Shown: in pieces, positions 1 through 7,366 of the stretch
How the letters are laid out: every line of letters begins with the position of its first letter
How positions within the stretch are numbered: the first letter of the stretch is position 1
Assembly: GCA_900543715.1 (NCBI GenBank)
Contig: UQSX01000057.1
Span: forward strand, 1 to 18,941
DNA: 18,941 nt
Source: an uncultured Blautia sp.
Lineage (GTDB): Bacteria; Bacillota; Clostridia; Lachnospirales; Lachnospiraceae
Direction of reading: 5' to 3'
The notes under the pieces: generated by a model
Databases searched by the model: none
The model's input: only the letters and a program-made list of their open reading frames with translations
Told to the model about the DNA's origin: nothing
Translations under genes and position numbers: made by a program

Positions 1-495
1 AATCCAATTAGAAGATCTTCAATTGGAATTTGGACATCGGGAAGCAGGAAAATAACTTTCACAGATTGTAAAATAAGTTTCCAACCTCCAGAAGTATTTG
101 TTATTTCACAATTTGGCGATATATATGACCAATTGTATGATGGAGTTATAAAACCATTATGCGACAAAAATAATATTAAGCCGATTAGAGCGGATGAAAT
201 ATCAAATAGTTCAGTTATTTTGGATGATATTATTAAATATATACAAACGGCAAATATTATTATTGCTGATATAACACCGAATAATCCAAATGTGTTTTAC
301 GAATTAGGATATGCACATGCAATAGGAAAGGAAGTAATTCTTTTGTGTGAAAGGGACAAGAGGGCAGGACTACCTTTTGATATATCTGGATATAGAACAA
401 TATTTTATGAAAATACAATGATTGGAAAAGACAAAATTGAGAAAGAGGTTGGAAGATATCTTAAAGAAGCGCTTAAAAGACAAGGAATTTTGTAA
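1..495 (+). CDS. 5'-truncated protein with C-terminal nucleoside deoxyribosyltransferase/TIR-like domain
   Basis: The frame is open from the first base to the TAA at 493-495, so the gene starts left of the window; 164 codons are visible. The last ~130 residues have the alternating beta/alpha pattern of the nucleoside 2-deoxyribosyltransferase-like fold: a first strand VFVISQF, the strand IIIADIT, then NPNVFYELGYAHAIGKEVILL. The Glu of FYELG (codon 301-303) sits where deoxyribosyltransferases and NADase-type TIR domains carry their catalytic Glu. The fold is known both in nucleoside metabolism and as a nucleotide-degrading effector in phage defence. The domain is C-terminal to an unseen region, which favours a multidomain effector over a stand-alone enzyme; that is inference. 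The gene is far more AT-rich than the operon downstream (frequent ATA, AAT, AGA codons), suggesting acquisition by transfer. The first in-frame start-like codon in view, TTG at 133, lies inside the first conserved strand region and is not a credible start. Confidence 0.75.
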   Translation, partial: NPIRRSSIGIWTSGSRKITFTDCKISFQPPEVFVISQFGDIYDQLYDGVIKPLCDKNNIKPIRADEISNSSVILDDIIKYIQTANIIIADITPNNPNVFYELGYAHAIGKEVILLCERDKRAGLPFDISGYRTIFYENTMIGKDKIEKEVGRYLKEALKRQGIL

Positions 496-568
496 TAGGG
501 TACTATGTCCGAAACATGTAAAAATCTGACATGTATTATTTGTTTGGGGATTGATCTAAATATTTATA
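496..568. other. AT-rich intergenic stretch with a repeated ACATGT palindrome
   Basis: No gene is seen between the TAA at 495 and the -10 box at 569. The only structure is the self-complementary hexamer ACATGT at 514-519, repeated at 529-534 with 9 nt between. It can fold as a 6-bp stem but has no following U-run, so it is not a convincing terminator for the upstream gene. Confidence 0.4.
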
Positions 569-574
569 TATAAT
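544..574 (+). promoter_or_regulatory. candidate promoter for the structured RNA unit
   Basis: A perfect TATAAT lies at 569-574. The only -35 candidate is TTGGGG at 544-549, giving a long 19-bp spacer, so the match is one-sided. Initiation would fall near 581, about 35 nt before the GC-rich foldable island. The surrounding AT-richness makes a chance TATAAT possible. Confidence 0.35.
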
Positions 575-580
575 GGAGAT

Positions 581-833
581 GCAAAGAGGAATTTTGATTA
601 TTTTTTATTCTTAATTTGACACCAGCAGACGTTACCGAACGTCCTCTCCAGATCAACCCCTCTCTTGCGCCCGGGCCAGGGTGGTGCTGGACGTAAACAA
701 ATCAGAACGGCATATCCGGGGCGGACTGGCTACCAGGGAGAAATACCTGCATCAGCATGCATAGCCGGTCATTTTTCAAGAAATATTGAGAAAAGTCTGT
801 GAAAGGGCCTAAGCCCGGAACACAGACTTTTTT
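581..833 (+). ncRNA. candidate structured small RNA (~250 nt), family not recognised
   Basis: Bases 618-770 form a GC-rich island in otherwise AT-rich DNA and fold readily. CCAGCA (622-627) pairs with TGCTGG (685-690). Directly stacked inside is a perfect hairpin, GACGTT (628-633), loop ACCG, AACGTC (638-643). A second arm can form from ACCC (656-659) with GGGT (679-682). Next, GACTGGCTA (724-732) pairs with TAGCCGGTC (762-770) over 9 bp with one G-U, enclosing CAGG/CCTG (734-737/746-749) and CAT/ATG (750-752/757-759) hairpins. A strong intrinsic terminator follows at 791-833 and a TATAAT precedes at 569. Together these look like an independent RNA gene. I could not match it to tmRNA, RNase P RNA, SRP RNA or a riboswitch signature I know. 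The main alternative is that it is the decayed 3' end of a coding gene or mobile element (see findings). Confidence 0.4.
791..833 (+). terminator. intrinsic terminator after the structured RNA
   Basis: AAAAGTCTGTG (791-801) pairs perfectly with CACAGACTTTT (821-831), and the T-run continues to 833. The loop itself contains GGGC/GCCC (805-808/813-816). The A-run on the 5' side mirrors the U-run, so it could also act on the minus strand. It isolates the upstream accessory region from the nucleoside operon. Confidence 0.85.
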
Positions 834-943
834 CTATGCCTGGATTTATAAATGAAGATCGCTTATATAATTCAAAACGACAAAGTATATATAGGATAGC
901 TTTTTTATATTTGGCAAAAATAGATAAAAAATAAAAAAGAAAA

Positions 944-959
944 TTGTGAAAAGTCACGT
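944..959. promoter_or_regulatory. candidate Crp/Fnr-type operator, GTGA-N4-TCAC
   Basis: TTGTGA (944-949), spacer AAAG, TCACGT (954-959) forms an inverted repeat with a perfect GTGA/TCAC core. FNR-type sites have this 4-bp spacing; the E. coli CRP site has 6. It lies upstream of an operon that itself encodes a Crp/Fnr-family protein (9662-10393), making autoregulation of the operon plausible. If transcription starts just after TATAAA (965-970), the site would overlap the -35 region and act as a repressor site; other start points would allow activation. Confidence 0.45.
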
Positions 960-967
960 AAATATAT

Positions 968-991
968 AAAAAGGGACTCGAGTCCTTTTTT
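968..991 (+). terminator. short terminator-like hairpin in the udp leader
   Basis: A-rich bases lead into the perfect 12-bp palindrome GGACTCGAGTCC (974-985), followed by six Ts (986-991). As RNA it folds into a GGAC/GTCC stem with a TCGA tetraloop, lengthened by A-U and G-U pairs. It sits after every plausible promoter and 70 nt before the udp start, so it could be a leader attenuator. It could equally be a DNA operator, or a second backstop terminator if the operon promoter lies inside it. Confidence 0.5.
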
Positions 992-1060
992 AGATGTTAA
1001 ATTAAAGGTAAGATGCAGGTAGAACAAAGAACGAAAACAAAAAAGAAAGAAGGTATGATT

Positions 1061-1843
1061 ATGAATTACTCAGAAGATGCTAATAAACAATATCACATTC
1101 AGGTAGGAAAAGGAGATGTGGGACGTTATGTGATCCTTCCGGGGGACCCCAAACGCTGCGCCAAGATCGCCAAGTATTTTGATAACCCGGTGCTGGTGGC
1201 AGACAGCAGGGAGTATGTTACCTACACCGGATATCTGGACGGTGTGAAGGTAAGCGTTACTTCCACAGGAATCGGCGGACCGTCTGCTTCCATCGCCATG
1301 GAAGAGCTGACCATGTCAGGAGCAGATACTTTTATCCGGATCGGAACCTGCGGAGGCATGCAGCTGGATGTGAAGAGCGGAGACGTTGTCATCGCAAACG
1401 GCGCTATCCGCATGGAAGGTACCAGTAAAGAATATGCGCCTATTGAGTTTCCGGCGGTGGCAGATATCCGGGTGACAAATGCTTTGATCCAGGCAGCAGA
1501 GGAGCTGGAAAGCCCTTATCACGTGGGTGTGGTACAGTGTAAGGACTCTTTCTATGGACAGCATTCTCCGGAAAGAATGCCGGTGAGTTATGAACTTCTC
1601 AATAAATGGGAGGCCTGGAAACGGCTGGGCTGCCTTGCTTCAGAGATGGAATCAGCGGCTCTTTTTGTTGTGGCAAGCCATCTGAGAGTTCGGGCAGGTT
1701 CCTGTTTCCTGGTTATGGCAAATCAGGAGAGAGAAAAAGAAGGCCTGGAGAACCCTGTAGTCCATGATACAGATATGGCTATACGGGTAGCGGTACAGGC
1801 AATCCGAAATCTGATCAAGGCAGACCAAAAGGCAGAGAAATAA
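1061..1843 (+). CDS. udp: uridine phosphorylase
   Basis: Cytosolic enzyme of the nucleoside phosphorylase superfamily, splitting uridine with phosphate into uracil and ribose-1-phosphate. The 260-residue product aligns along its length with E. coli Udp (253 aa). Phosphate-site elements are present: ILPGDPKRC (Arg32), SREY (Arg50), [16 protein letters not shown], and FIRIGTCGG (Arg93, Thr96). The uracil pocket appears as [12 protein letters not shown] (Gln167, Arg172), and the ribose site as SEMESA (Glu195, Met196, Glu197). I chose ATG 1061 because AGAAAGAAGG ends 8 nt before it. An ATG at 1013 is in frame but would add a lysine-rich 16-residue tail absent from the family. First gene of the operon, 11 nt before cdd. 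Some members also take deoxyuridine or thymidine, which might cover the absence of a pyrimidine/thymidine phosphorylase here. Confidence 0.96.
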   Translation: MNYSEDANKQYHIQVGKGDVGRYVILPGDPKRCAKIAKYFDNPVLVADSREYVTYTGYLDGVKVSVTSTGIGGPSASIAMEELTMSGADTFIRIGTCGGMQLDVKSGDVVIANGAIRMEGTSKEYAPIEFPAVADIRVTNALIQAAEELESPYHVGVVQCKDSFYGQHSPERMPVSYELLNKWEAWKRLGCLASEMESAALFVVASHLRVRAGSCFLVMANQEREKEGLENPVVHDTDMAIRVAVQAIRNLIKADQKAEK

Positions 1844-1854
1844 GGGAGGAAATT

Positions 1855-2277
1855 ATGGAAAAAGCAAAGATACAGGAGCTGATCAATACAGCAGTTGCTC
1901 AGCTTTCCTACTCTTATACACCATATTCCCACTTTAAAGTTGGAGCGGCCCTCCTTGGGAAAAATGGACAGATTTACACGGGATGCAACATTGAAAATGC
2001 AGCCTATACTCCTACAAACTGTGCAGAGAGAACGGCTTTTTTCAAAGCAGTCAGTGAAGGAGTCAGAGATTTTGAGGCCATCTGTATCGTGGGAGGCCCG
2101 GAGGGACAGCTTAATGATTATACCCCTCCCTGCGGAGTCTGCAGGCAGGTTATGATGGAATTCTGCAGTCCAAAGGAATTCCAGATCATACTGGCAAAAG
2201 GGAAAGAAGACTATAAAATATACAGGCTGGAAGAGCTGATGCCCCAGGGATTCGGCCCTGGAAATCTGGCAGACTGA
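1855..2277 (+). CDS. cdd: cytidine deaminase
   Basis: Zinc enzyme converting cytidine and deoxycytidine to uridine and deoxyuridine, feeding the udp product next door. At 140 residues it is the short, homotetrameric type. The zinc and catalytic residues are visible: TNCAERTA (Cys56, proton-shuttling Glu58) and PPCGVCRQ (Cys93, Cys96). The ribose-contacting CNIENAAY (Asn45, Glu47) is also present. ATG 1855 follows GGAGGA (1845-1850) by 4 nt. Nothing is missing relative to the family. Confidence 0.97.
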   Translation: MEKAKIQELINTAVAQLSYSYTPYSHFKVGAALLGKNGQIYTGCNIENAAYTPTNCAERTAFFKAVSEGVRDFEAICIVGGPEGQLNDYTPPCGVCRQVMMEFCSPKEFQIILAKGKEDYKIYRLEELMPQGFGPGNLAD

Positions 2278-2295
2278 GAGGCAAGGAGGACAGAA

Positions 2296-3486
2296 ATGAA
2301 AGAATATAAACGTGTATTTGTCATCGTAATAGATTCTCTGGGAATCGGGGCTATGCCTGACGGAGAAAAGTTTGGAGATGTTGGAGTGAATACCCTGGGA
2401 CATATATCGGAATCCGTAGAAAATTTTCGGATTCCCACCCTTCAGAAGCTGGGAATGGCCAACTTAACGCCCCTTCGTCAGGTGCCTGCTGTGGAGAATC
2501 CTCTTGGATATCAGGCTGCTCTGAGAGAGCGGAGCAACGGGAAAGATACCATGACCGGCCATTGGGAGATTATGGGAATTGAGACTAAGAAGCCATTTAA
2601 AACATTTACAGAGCATGGCTTCCCTAAGGAACTGATCGAGGAGCTGGAAAAGAGAACCGGCCATAAAGTAATCGGAAATAAAAGTGCCAGCGGAACGGAA
2701 ATCATTGATGAGCTGGGAGAAGAAGAGATTGCCACCGGACATATGATCGTCTATACTTCTGCGGATTCTGTGCTCCAGATATGCGGGAATGAAGAGACCT
2801 TTGGTCTGGAAGAACTATACCGCTGCTGCGAGATTGCAAGAGAGCTGACCATGAAAGAAGAGTGGAGAGTGGGAAGAGTCATTGCAAGACCCTATGTGGG
2901 CAGGAAGAAAGGAGAATTTGAGAGGACCAGCAACCGCCATGACTATGCCCTGAAACCACCGATGAAAACCGCTCTGGACGTGCTGAAACACCATGGACTG
3001 GATGTGATATCCGTAGGAAAGATTAAAGATATTTTTGACGGAGAAGGCATTACAGAAGCCTACAAATCCAAGTCATCTGTCCACGGTATGGAACAGACCA
3101 TAGACATTGCCAAGAAGGATTTTCATGGACTTTGTTTTGTAAATCTGGTGGATTTTGATGCAAAATGGGGACATAGAAGAAACCCGGAAGGCTATGCAAA
3201 AGAGCTGGAAATGTTTGATGAAAAACTGGAGATTTTATTGGAAAATCTGAAAGACGATGACCTCTTGATCATTACAGCAGATCATGGAAATGATCCTACC
3301 TATACAGGAACAGACCATACGAGAGAAAAAGTGCCTTTCCTGGCATACTCCAAATCCATGGAAGGCAACGGAAGGCTGCCGGAACAGGATACTTTTGCGG
3401 TGATCGGCGCTACCATTGTAGAGAATTTCGGACTGGACATGCCGGAACAGACCATCGGAACCTCATTGCTTTCATATATAAAATAA
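2296..3486 (+). CDS. deoB: phosphopentomutase
   Basis: Mn-dependent alkaline-phosphatase-superfamily enzyme interconverting (deoxy)ribose-1-phosphate and (deoxy)ribose-5-phosphate. It links the phosphorylases in this operon to DeoC and the pentose phosphate pathway. 396 residues is full length. Metal and catalytic motifs are present: [14 protein letters not shown] (Asp13), DTMTGHWE with phospho-acceptor Thr85 at the same number as in the Bacillus enzyme, [21 protein letters not shown] and TDHTREKVP near the C-terminus. ATG 2296 is preceded by AAGGAGGA. It starts 18 nt after cdd. Confidence 0.97.
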   Translation: MKEYKRVFVIVIDSLGIGAMPDGEKFGDVGVNTLGHISESVENFRIPTLQKLGMANLTPLRQVPAVENPLGYQAALRERSNGKDTMTGHWEIMGIETKKPFKTFTEHGFPKELIEELEKRTGHKVIGNKSASGTEIIDELGEEEIATGHMIVYTSADSVLQICGNEETFGLEELYRCCEIARELTMKEEWRVGRVIARPYVGRKKGEFERTSNRHDYALKPPMKTALDVLKHHGLDVISVGKIKDIFDGEGITEAYKSKSSVHGMEQTIDIAKKDFHGLCFVNLVDFDAKWGHRRNPEGYAKELEMFDEKLEILLENLKDDDLLIITADHGNDPTYTGTDHTREKVPFLAYSKSMEGNGRLPEQDTFAVIGATIVENFGLDMPEQTIGTSLLSYIK

Positions 3487-3512
3487 AACTTTGACAAAGG
3501 AGGAATGAAGAG

Positions 3513-4700
3513 ATGAAAAAACTGAAAAGGCTTGCCGCATTGTTTCTGGCAGTATGCACAGCGGTTACTGCCCTGGGATGCGGACCTTCGGGAACACAGG
3601 AAAGTAACAGCGACTCAGAATATCGTGTGGCCATGATCACAGACAGCGGGGATATCACGGATCAGTCTTTTAACCAGACGACCTATGAAGCCTGTCTGGA
3701 GTACTGTACAGAAAACAACATTGATTTTACCTATAAAAAACCAGATGGAGATACAGACTATGCCAGGATTGCCATGATCGATGTGGCCGTGGCAGAAGGA
3801 TATAACATCATTGTTATGCCGGGATATATCTTTGCACCGGCGCTGGTAGAAGTGACTTATAAATACCCGGATGTGAAATTTATCGCCCTGGATATGACGG
3901 CGGGAGATATCATTGCGGCAGCTGTAGGAAGCAAATATTATGATGATCCGGATTCCTATGAGGCTTCAGATTATTATAATACGGAGAACACATACTGTGC
4001 AGTCTACCAGGAAGAGATACCGGGATACATGGCAGGATATGCGGCGGTAAAACTGGGATACCGGAACCTGGGATTCCTGGGTGGCCAGGCAGTGCCGGCA
4101 GTTATGCGGTTTGGATTCGGTTATGTACAGGGAATTAATGACGCGGCCAAAGAACTGGGAATTGTAGACGAGATTCAAGTAGAATATGCCTATGGAGGAC
4201 AGTTCTACGGCTCCACAGAGATCACAGCAGCTATGGATACCTGGTTCAGCCAGGGCACAGAGATCGTATTTGCCTGCGGCGGCGGAATCTTTACTTCAGC
4301 AGCAGAGGCTGCGGCGAAAGTAGGGGGCAAAATGATCGGTGTGGACAGTGACCAGTCTCCTATTATTGACGCATATGGAGAAGGAATGACTGTGACTTCA
4401 GCTATGAAAGGCCTGGGAGCTACTGTAAAAGCTATGCTGAATTCGATTATTGTAGACGGTACCTGGGAAGAACATGTAGGAAAAATTGAGAACCTGGGTC
4501 TGGTATCAGGAACAGATACATCTGTAAATTATGTGGGACTTCCAGAAGATACAACTCAGTGGAATGAAAACTTTACTGTAGAGGATTATCACCAGCTGGT
4601 ACAGAAGATTTATGACGGAGAGATCCAGATTGACAACTCTATTGACAAGATGCCGGAGGTATCTGTCAAGGTAAACGAAAGACAAGGATCGATCATGTAG
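3513..4700 (+). CDS. nupN: BMP-family nucleoside-binding lipoprotein of an ABC importer
   Basis: Extracytoplasmic substrate-binding lipoprotein (Bmp/PnrA family) that captures nucleosides for the transporter encoded next. The N-terminus is a lipoprotein signal: a KKLKR basic start, a hydrophobic stretch, and ALGC with lipidated Cys23. The linker PSGTQESNSDSEYR is short and polar. Family motifs follow: VAMITDSGDITDQSFNQ at the start of lobe 1, the YNIIVMPGYIF strand, EEIPGYMAGYAAVKLG, NLGFLGGQAVP, and FACGGGIFTSAAEAA then VGGKMIGVDSDQS in lobe 2. At 395 residues it is slightly longer than typical. AAAGGAGG (3497-3504) precedes the ATG. Known homologues bind purine or mixed nucleosides; exact specificity cannot be read here. 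Symbol borrowed from B. subtilis nupNOPQ, which has the same order. Confidence 0.92.
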   Translation: MKKLKRLAALFLAVCTAVTALGCGPSGTQESNSDSEYRVAMITDSGDITDQSFNQTTYEACLEYCTENNIDFTYKKPDGDTDYARIAMIDVAVAEGYNIIVMPGYIFAPALVEVTYKYPDVKFIALDMTAGDIIAAAVGSKYYDDPDSYEASDYYNTENTYCAVYQEEIPGYMAGYAAVKLGYRNLGFLGGQAVPAVMRFGFGYVQGINDAAKELGIVDEIQVEYAYGGQFYGSTEITAAMDTWFSQGTEIVFACGGGIFTSAAEAAAKVGGKMIGVDSDQSPIIDAYGEGMTVTSAMKGLGATVKAMLNSIIVDGTWEEHVGKIENLGLVSGTDTSVNYVGLPEDTTQWNENFTVEDYHQLVQKIYDGEIQIDNSIDKMPEVSVKVNERQGSIM

Positions 4701-4726
4701 GAAAATACAGAAAGGAGGAAACAAAA

Positions 4727-6253
4727 ATGGGAGAATATGCAGTTGAAATGCTGAATATAACCAAGAGATTTCCTGGTATTGTGGCAAATGACAACATCAC
4801 CCTGCAGCTGAAAAAAGGGGAAATCCATGCGCTCCTGGGAGAAAACGGAGCAGGGAAATCTACTTTGATGAGCGTGCTGTTTGGCCTGTATCAGCCGGAG
4901 GAAGGAGAAATCCGGAAAGACGGAAAAACCGTACAGATCAAGAATCCCAATGATGCCAACGCCTTGGGGATCGGTATGGTGCATCAGCATTTTAAGCTGG
5001 TAGAATGTTTCTCTGTACTGGATAATATTATCCTTGGCGCAGAGCCGGTACAGGGAGGATTTTTAAAGAAAGACGAAGCAAGGAAAAAGGTGATGGACCT
5101 GTCTTCCAGATACCATCTCCAGATCGATCCCGATGCTATTGTGGAAAATATCACAGTGGGAATGCAGCAGAGAACGGAAATTTTGAAAATGCTGTACCGG
5201 GATAATGAAATCCTGATTTTTGACGAGCCTACGGCAGTGCTGACTGTACAGGAGATCGAAGAGCTGATGCAGATCATGAAAGGCCTTGCAAAAGAAGGAA
5301 AGAGTATCCTTTTTATTTCTCACAAGCTCAATGAAATCATGGAAGTTTCTGACAGATGTACGGTTCTTCGGAAGGGAAAATATGTAGGTACAGTAGAGAC
5401 AAAAGATACCACTCCTGAGAAGCTGTCCGCTATGATGGTAGGAAGAAATGTAAGCTTTAAAGTAGAGAAGAAACCTGCCAAACCAGGGGATGTAGTGCTG
5501 GACGTAAAGCATATGACCGTTGGCGGACAGAACAAAAAAGACGCAGTTCAGGATGTGAATTTCCAGGTACGGAAAGGAGAAATTGTCTGTGTAACAGGAA
5601 TTGACGGAAATGGTCAGACGGAGCTGGTCTACGGACTGTCTGGCCTGGAGCCTCTGAAAAGCGGAAATATCCTTATGAATGGAAAAGACATTACCCATAC
5701 TCCTATCCGCCAGCGTTCTGTTATGGGCATGAGCCATATTCCTGAGGACCGGCATAAACATGGACTGGTCCTGGACTATTCTCTGGAGGATAACCTGGTG
5801 CTGCAGAGATACTTTGAACCTCAGTTTACGAATAAATTCGGAGTGCTGAAGAGAAAAGAAATCCGGGAATATTCAGATCGTTTGATCGAAGAGTATGATA
5901 TTCGTTCCGGCCAGGGCTCGGCAACTACTGTTCGTTCCATGTCCGGAGGAAATCAGCAGAAGGCCATTATTGCCAGGGAGATTGATAAGGATCCGGATCT
6001 TCTCATCGCTGTGCAGCCTACACGAGGAGTAGATATCGGGGCTATTGAGTTCATTCACAAACAGCTTATTGAACAGAGAGATGCGGGAAAAGCCGTGCTT
6101 TTAGTCAGCCTGGAACTTGATGAAGTTATGGACGTGCCGGATCGGATTCTGGTAATGTACGAAGGGAAACTGGTCGGAGAATTCAAACCCGATGAGGTGA
6201 CGGTTGAAGAATTAGGACTTTATATGACCGGTGCTAAAAAACAGGAGGTGTAG
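4727..6253 (+). CDS. nupO: double-domain ATP-binding subunit of the nucleoside ABC importer
   Basis: Cytosolic ATPase with two fused nucleotide-binding domains (508 aa), as in the RbsA/NupO class. Domain 1 has Walker A GENGAGKST (38-46), Walker B LIFDEPTA (163-170, Glu167) and H-loop His199, but a degraded signature, VGMQQR (144-149). Domain 2 has a degenerate Walker A, GIDGNGQTEL (291-300), an intact signature MSGGNQQ (405-411), and LIAVQPTRG (426-434), where Gln replaces the catalytic Glu. One composite site (domain 1 Walker motifs plus domain 2 signature) should therefore be active and the other degenerate, as is usual in this class. AAAGGAGGAA (4711-4720) precedes ATG 4727. The gene for the first permease starts 3 nt after its stop. 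Confidence 0.94.
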   Translation: MGEYAVEMLNITKRFPGIVANDNITLQLKKGEIHALLGENGAGKSTLMSVLFGLYQPEEGEIRKDGKTVQIKNPNDANALGIGMVHQHFKLVECFSVLDNIILGAEPVQGGFLKKDEARKKVMDLSSRYHLQIDPDAIVENITVGMQQRTEILKMLYRDNEILIFDEPTAVLTVQEIEELMQIMKGLAKEGKSILFISHKLNEIMEVSDRCTVLRKGKYVGTVETKDTTPEKLSAMMVGRNVSFKVEKKPAKPGDVVLDVKHMTVGGQNKKDAVQDVNFQVRKGEIVCVTGIDGNGQTELVYGLSGLEPLKSGNILMNGKDITHTPIRQRSVMGMSHIPEDRHKHGLVLDYSLEDNLVLQRYFEPQFTNKFGVLKRKEIREYSDRLIEEYDIRSGQGSATTVRSMSGGNQQKAIIAREIDKDPDLLIAVQPTRGVDIGAIEFIHKQLIEQRDAGKAVLLVSLELDEVMDVPDRILVMYEGKLVGEFKPDEVTVEELGLYMTGAKKQEV

Positions 6254-6256
6254 GAT

Positions 6257-7348
6257 ATGAATACGAAAAAAGAAAAGAAAGGATTCCTGGAAATCGCCGG
6301 TGTACAGACTGTGATCGCCTCTCTGATCTGTATTATCCTGGGACTGCTGGTAGGATATGTTGTGCTGTTATGCATCAATCCGGCAGAAGCCTGGAGCGCC
6401 ATGACCGCAATCCTGAAAAACTTTTTATATTTCCCCAGACCAGAAGTGGCTCTGGAGTATTTCGGAAGTACCCTGGCCAAGACTGCCCCTCTTCTCATGT
6501 GTACGCTGTCTATCTTATTTGCCTATAAGGTAGGACTTTTCAATATTGGAGCTTCCGGACAGTATGCGGTGGGAGCAGGGCTGGCCCTTTACCTGGCTCT
6601 GGCCTTCCAGATGCCCTGGTATGTGTGCATGATCGCAGCCATGATCGGCGGAGGAATCCTGGGCGGCATTGCAGGAATCCTGAAGGCTTACTTAAATGTA
6701 AACGAAGTTATTGCGGGAATCATGCTGAACTGGATCAGCCTTTACAGTGTGAATATGCTCCTGACCAATGTAAAAGAATCCAGCACCACCTACACAATGG
6801 CCTTGAAGACCAATGCTCCCGGAGCCTTGATCCCAAGTCTGGGACTGGACAGGCTGTTTTCCAACAACCGGTATGTGACCATTGCCATTCCTCTGGCGGT
6901 TATTATCGCCATTCTGGTGTGGTTCCTGATGAGTAAAACAAAACTGGGATATGAGCTGAAAGCTACAGGACTGAATAAAAATGCAGCAAAATACGCAGGT
7001 ATGAAAGAAAAAAGAAATATGATCCTTACCATGGTGATCGCAGGCTGTCTCTCCGGACTTGGAGCCTCATTCCTTTATCTGAGCGGGATTGAGCAGTGGT
7101 CCTGCGCCCAGACAGCAGTTCCGGCTATGGGCTTTAACGGAATCGCAGCTGCTTTCCTTGGGGGACTGAATCCTATCGGAAGTGTTTTCTCCGCATTTTT
7201 CATCCAGCACATTACAAGCGGCGGCTCTTATGTGGATAAGATGGTATACTGTGCCCAGATTTCTGACCTGATCTCAGCGATCATCATTTACTTCTGCGGC
7301 TTTGTATTATTCTTTAAACACTGCATGAACAGAAAAGGGAAAAAGTAG
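6257..7348 (+). CDS. nupP: nucleoside ABC transporter permease 1
   Basis: Integral membrane subunit of the BMP-type nucleoside importer, branched-chain/ribose permease superfamily (BPD_transp_2). After a basic cytosolic N-terminus there are about eight to ten hydrophobic segments. Family stretches include LFNIGASGQYAVGAG, AYLNVNEVIAGIMLNW, the cytosolic LGYELKATGLNKNAAKYAG loop that should contact the ATPase, and FNGIAAAFLGGLNP. At 363 residues it is the longer of the two permeases, as NupP is in B. subtilis. Its ribosome binding site, AGGAGGTG, lies inside the end of nupO, suggesting coupled translation. Confidence 0.93.
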   Translation: MNTKKEKKGFLEIAGVQTVIASLICIILGLLVGYVVLLCINPAEAWSAMTAILKNFLYFPRPEVALEYFGSTLAKTAPLLMCTLSILFAYKVGLFNIGASGQYAVGAGLALYLALAFQMPWYVCMIAAMIGGGILGGIAGILKAYLNVNEVIAGIMLNWISLYSVNMLLTNVKESSTTYTMALKTNAPGALIPSLGLDRLFSNNRYVTIAIPLAVIIAILVWFLMSKTKLGYELKATGLNKNAAKYAGMKEKRNMILTMVIAGCLSGLGASFLYLSGIEQWSCAQTAVPAMGFNGIAAAFLGGLNPIGSVFSAFFIQHITSGGSYVDKMVYCAQISDLISAIIIYFCGFVLFFKHCMNRKGKK

Positions 7349-7366
7349 GAAAGGAGGAAGAAAAGG

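Larger units (their letters stand above)
834..1060 (+). promoter_or_regulatory. AT-rich leader and promoter region of the nucleoside operon
   Basis: This stretch separates the terminator from udp and encodes no convincing protein. It contains TATAAT at 866-871, TATATA at 886-891 and TATAAA at 965-970, none with a good -35 at 17 bp. TTGTGA (944-949) lies 15 bp before TATAAA, which is too close for a standard promoter. By contrast, three promoters elsewhere in the window match TTGnnn-N17-TATAAT closely. A weak basal promoter would suit activator control, but which -10 is used cannot be decided from sequence. Confidence 0.5.

Noticed and set aside
573..614. 13-codon frame ATG GAG ATG ... TAA just after the -10 box
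   Set aside because: No ribosome binding site and only 13 codons; it begins at the TATAAT itself, so it would precede the expected transcription start.
678..690. AGGGTGG-like string recalling a T-box antiterminator
   Set aside because: The following bases do not continue the NACCGCG part of the motif, there is no specifier-loop architecture, and the downstream genes are not aminoacylation or amino-acid genes.
581..833. Retron msr-msd RNA paired with the upstream deoxyribosyltransferase-like gene
   Set aside because: Type II retrons do have such effectors, but there is no reverse transcriptase in view, no long msd hairpin, and the RNA lies downstream rather than upstream of the effector.
769..957. 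62-codon minus-strand frame in the operon leader
   Set aside because: Runs through the terminator hairpin, is extremely Phe/Lys/Ile-rich from AT-rich DNA, and has no start context.
1723..2403. 226-codon minus-strand frame across udp, cdd and deoB
   Set aside because: It spans three convincing genes and their spacers, and its translation resembles no known protein.
5063..5761. 232-codon minus-strand frame opposite the nupO ATPase gene
   Set aside because: The plus strand encodes intact ABC motifs throughout; the antisense product shows no recognisable domain and no ribosome binding site context.
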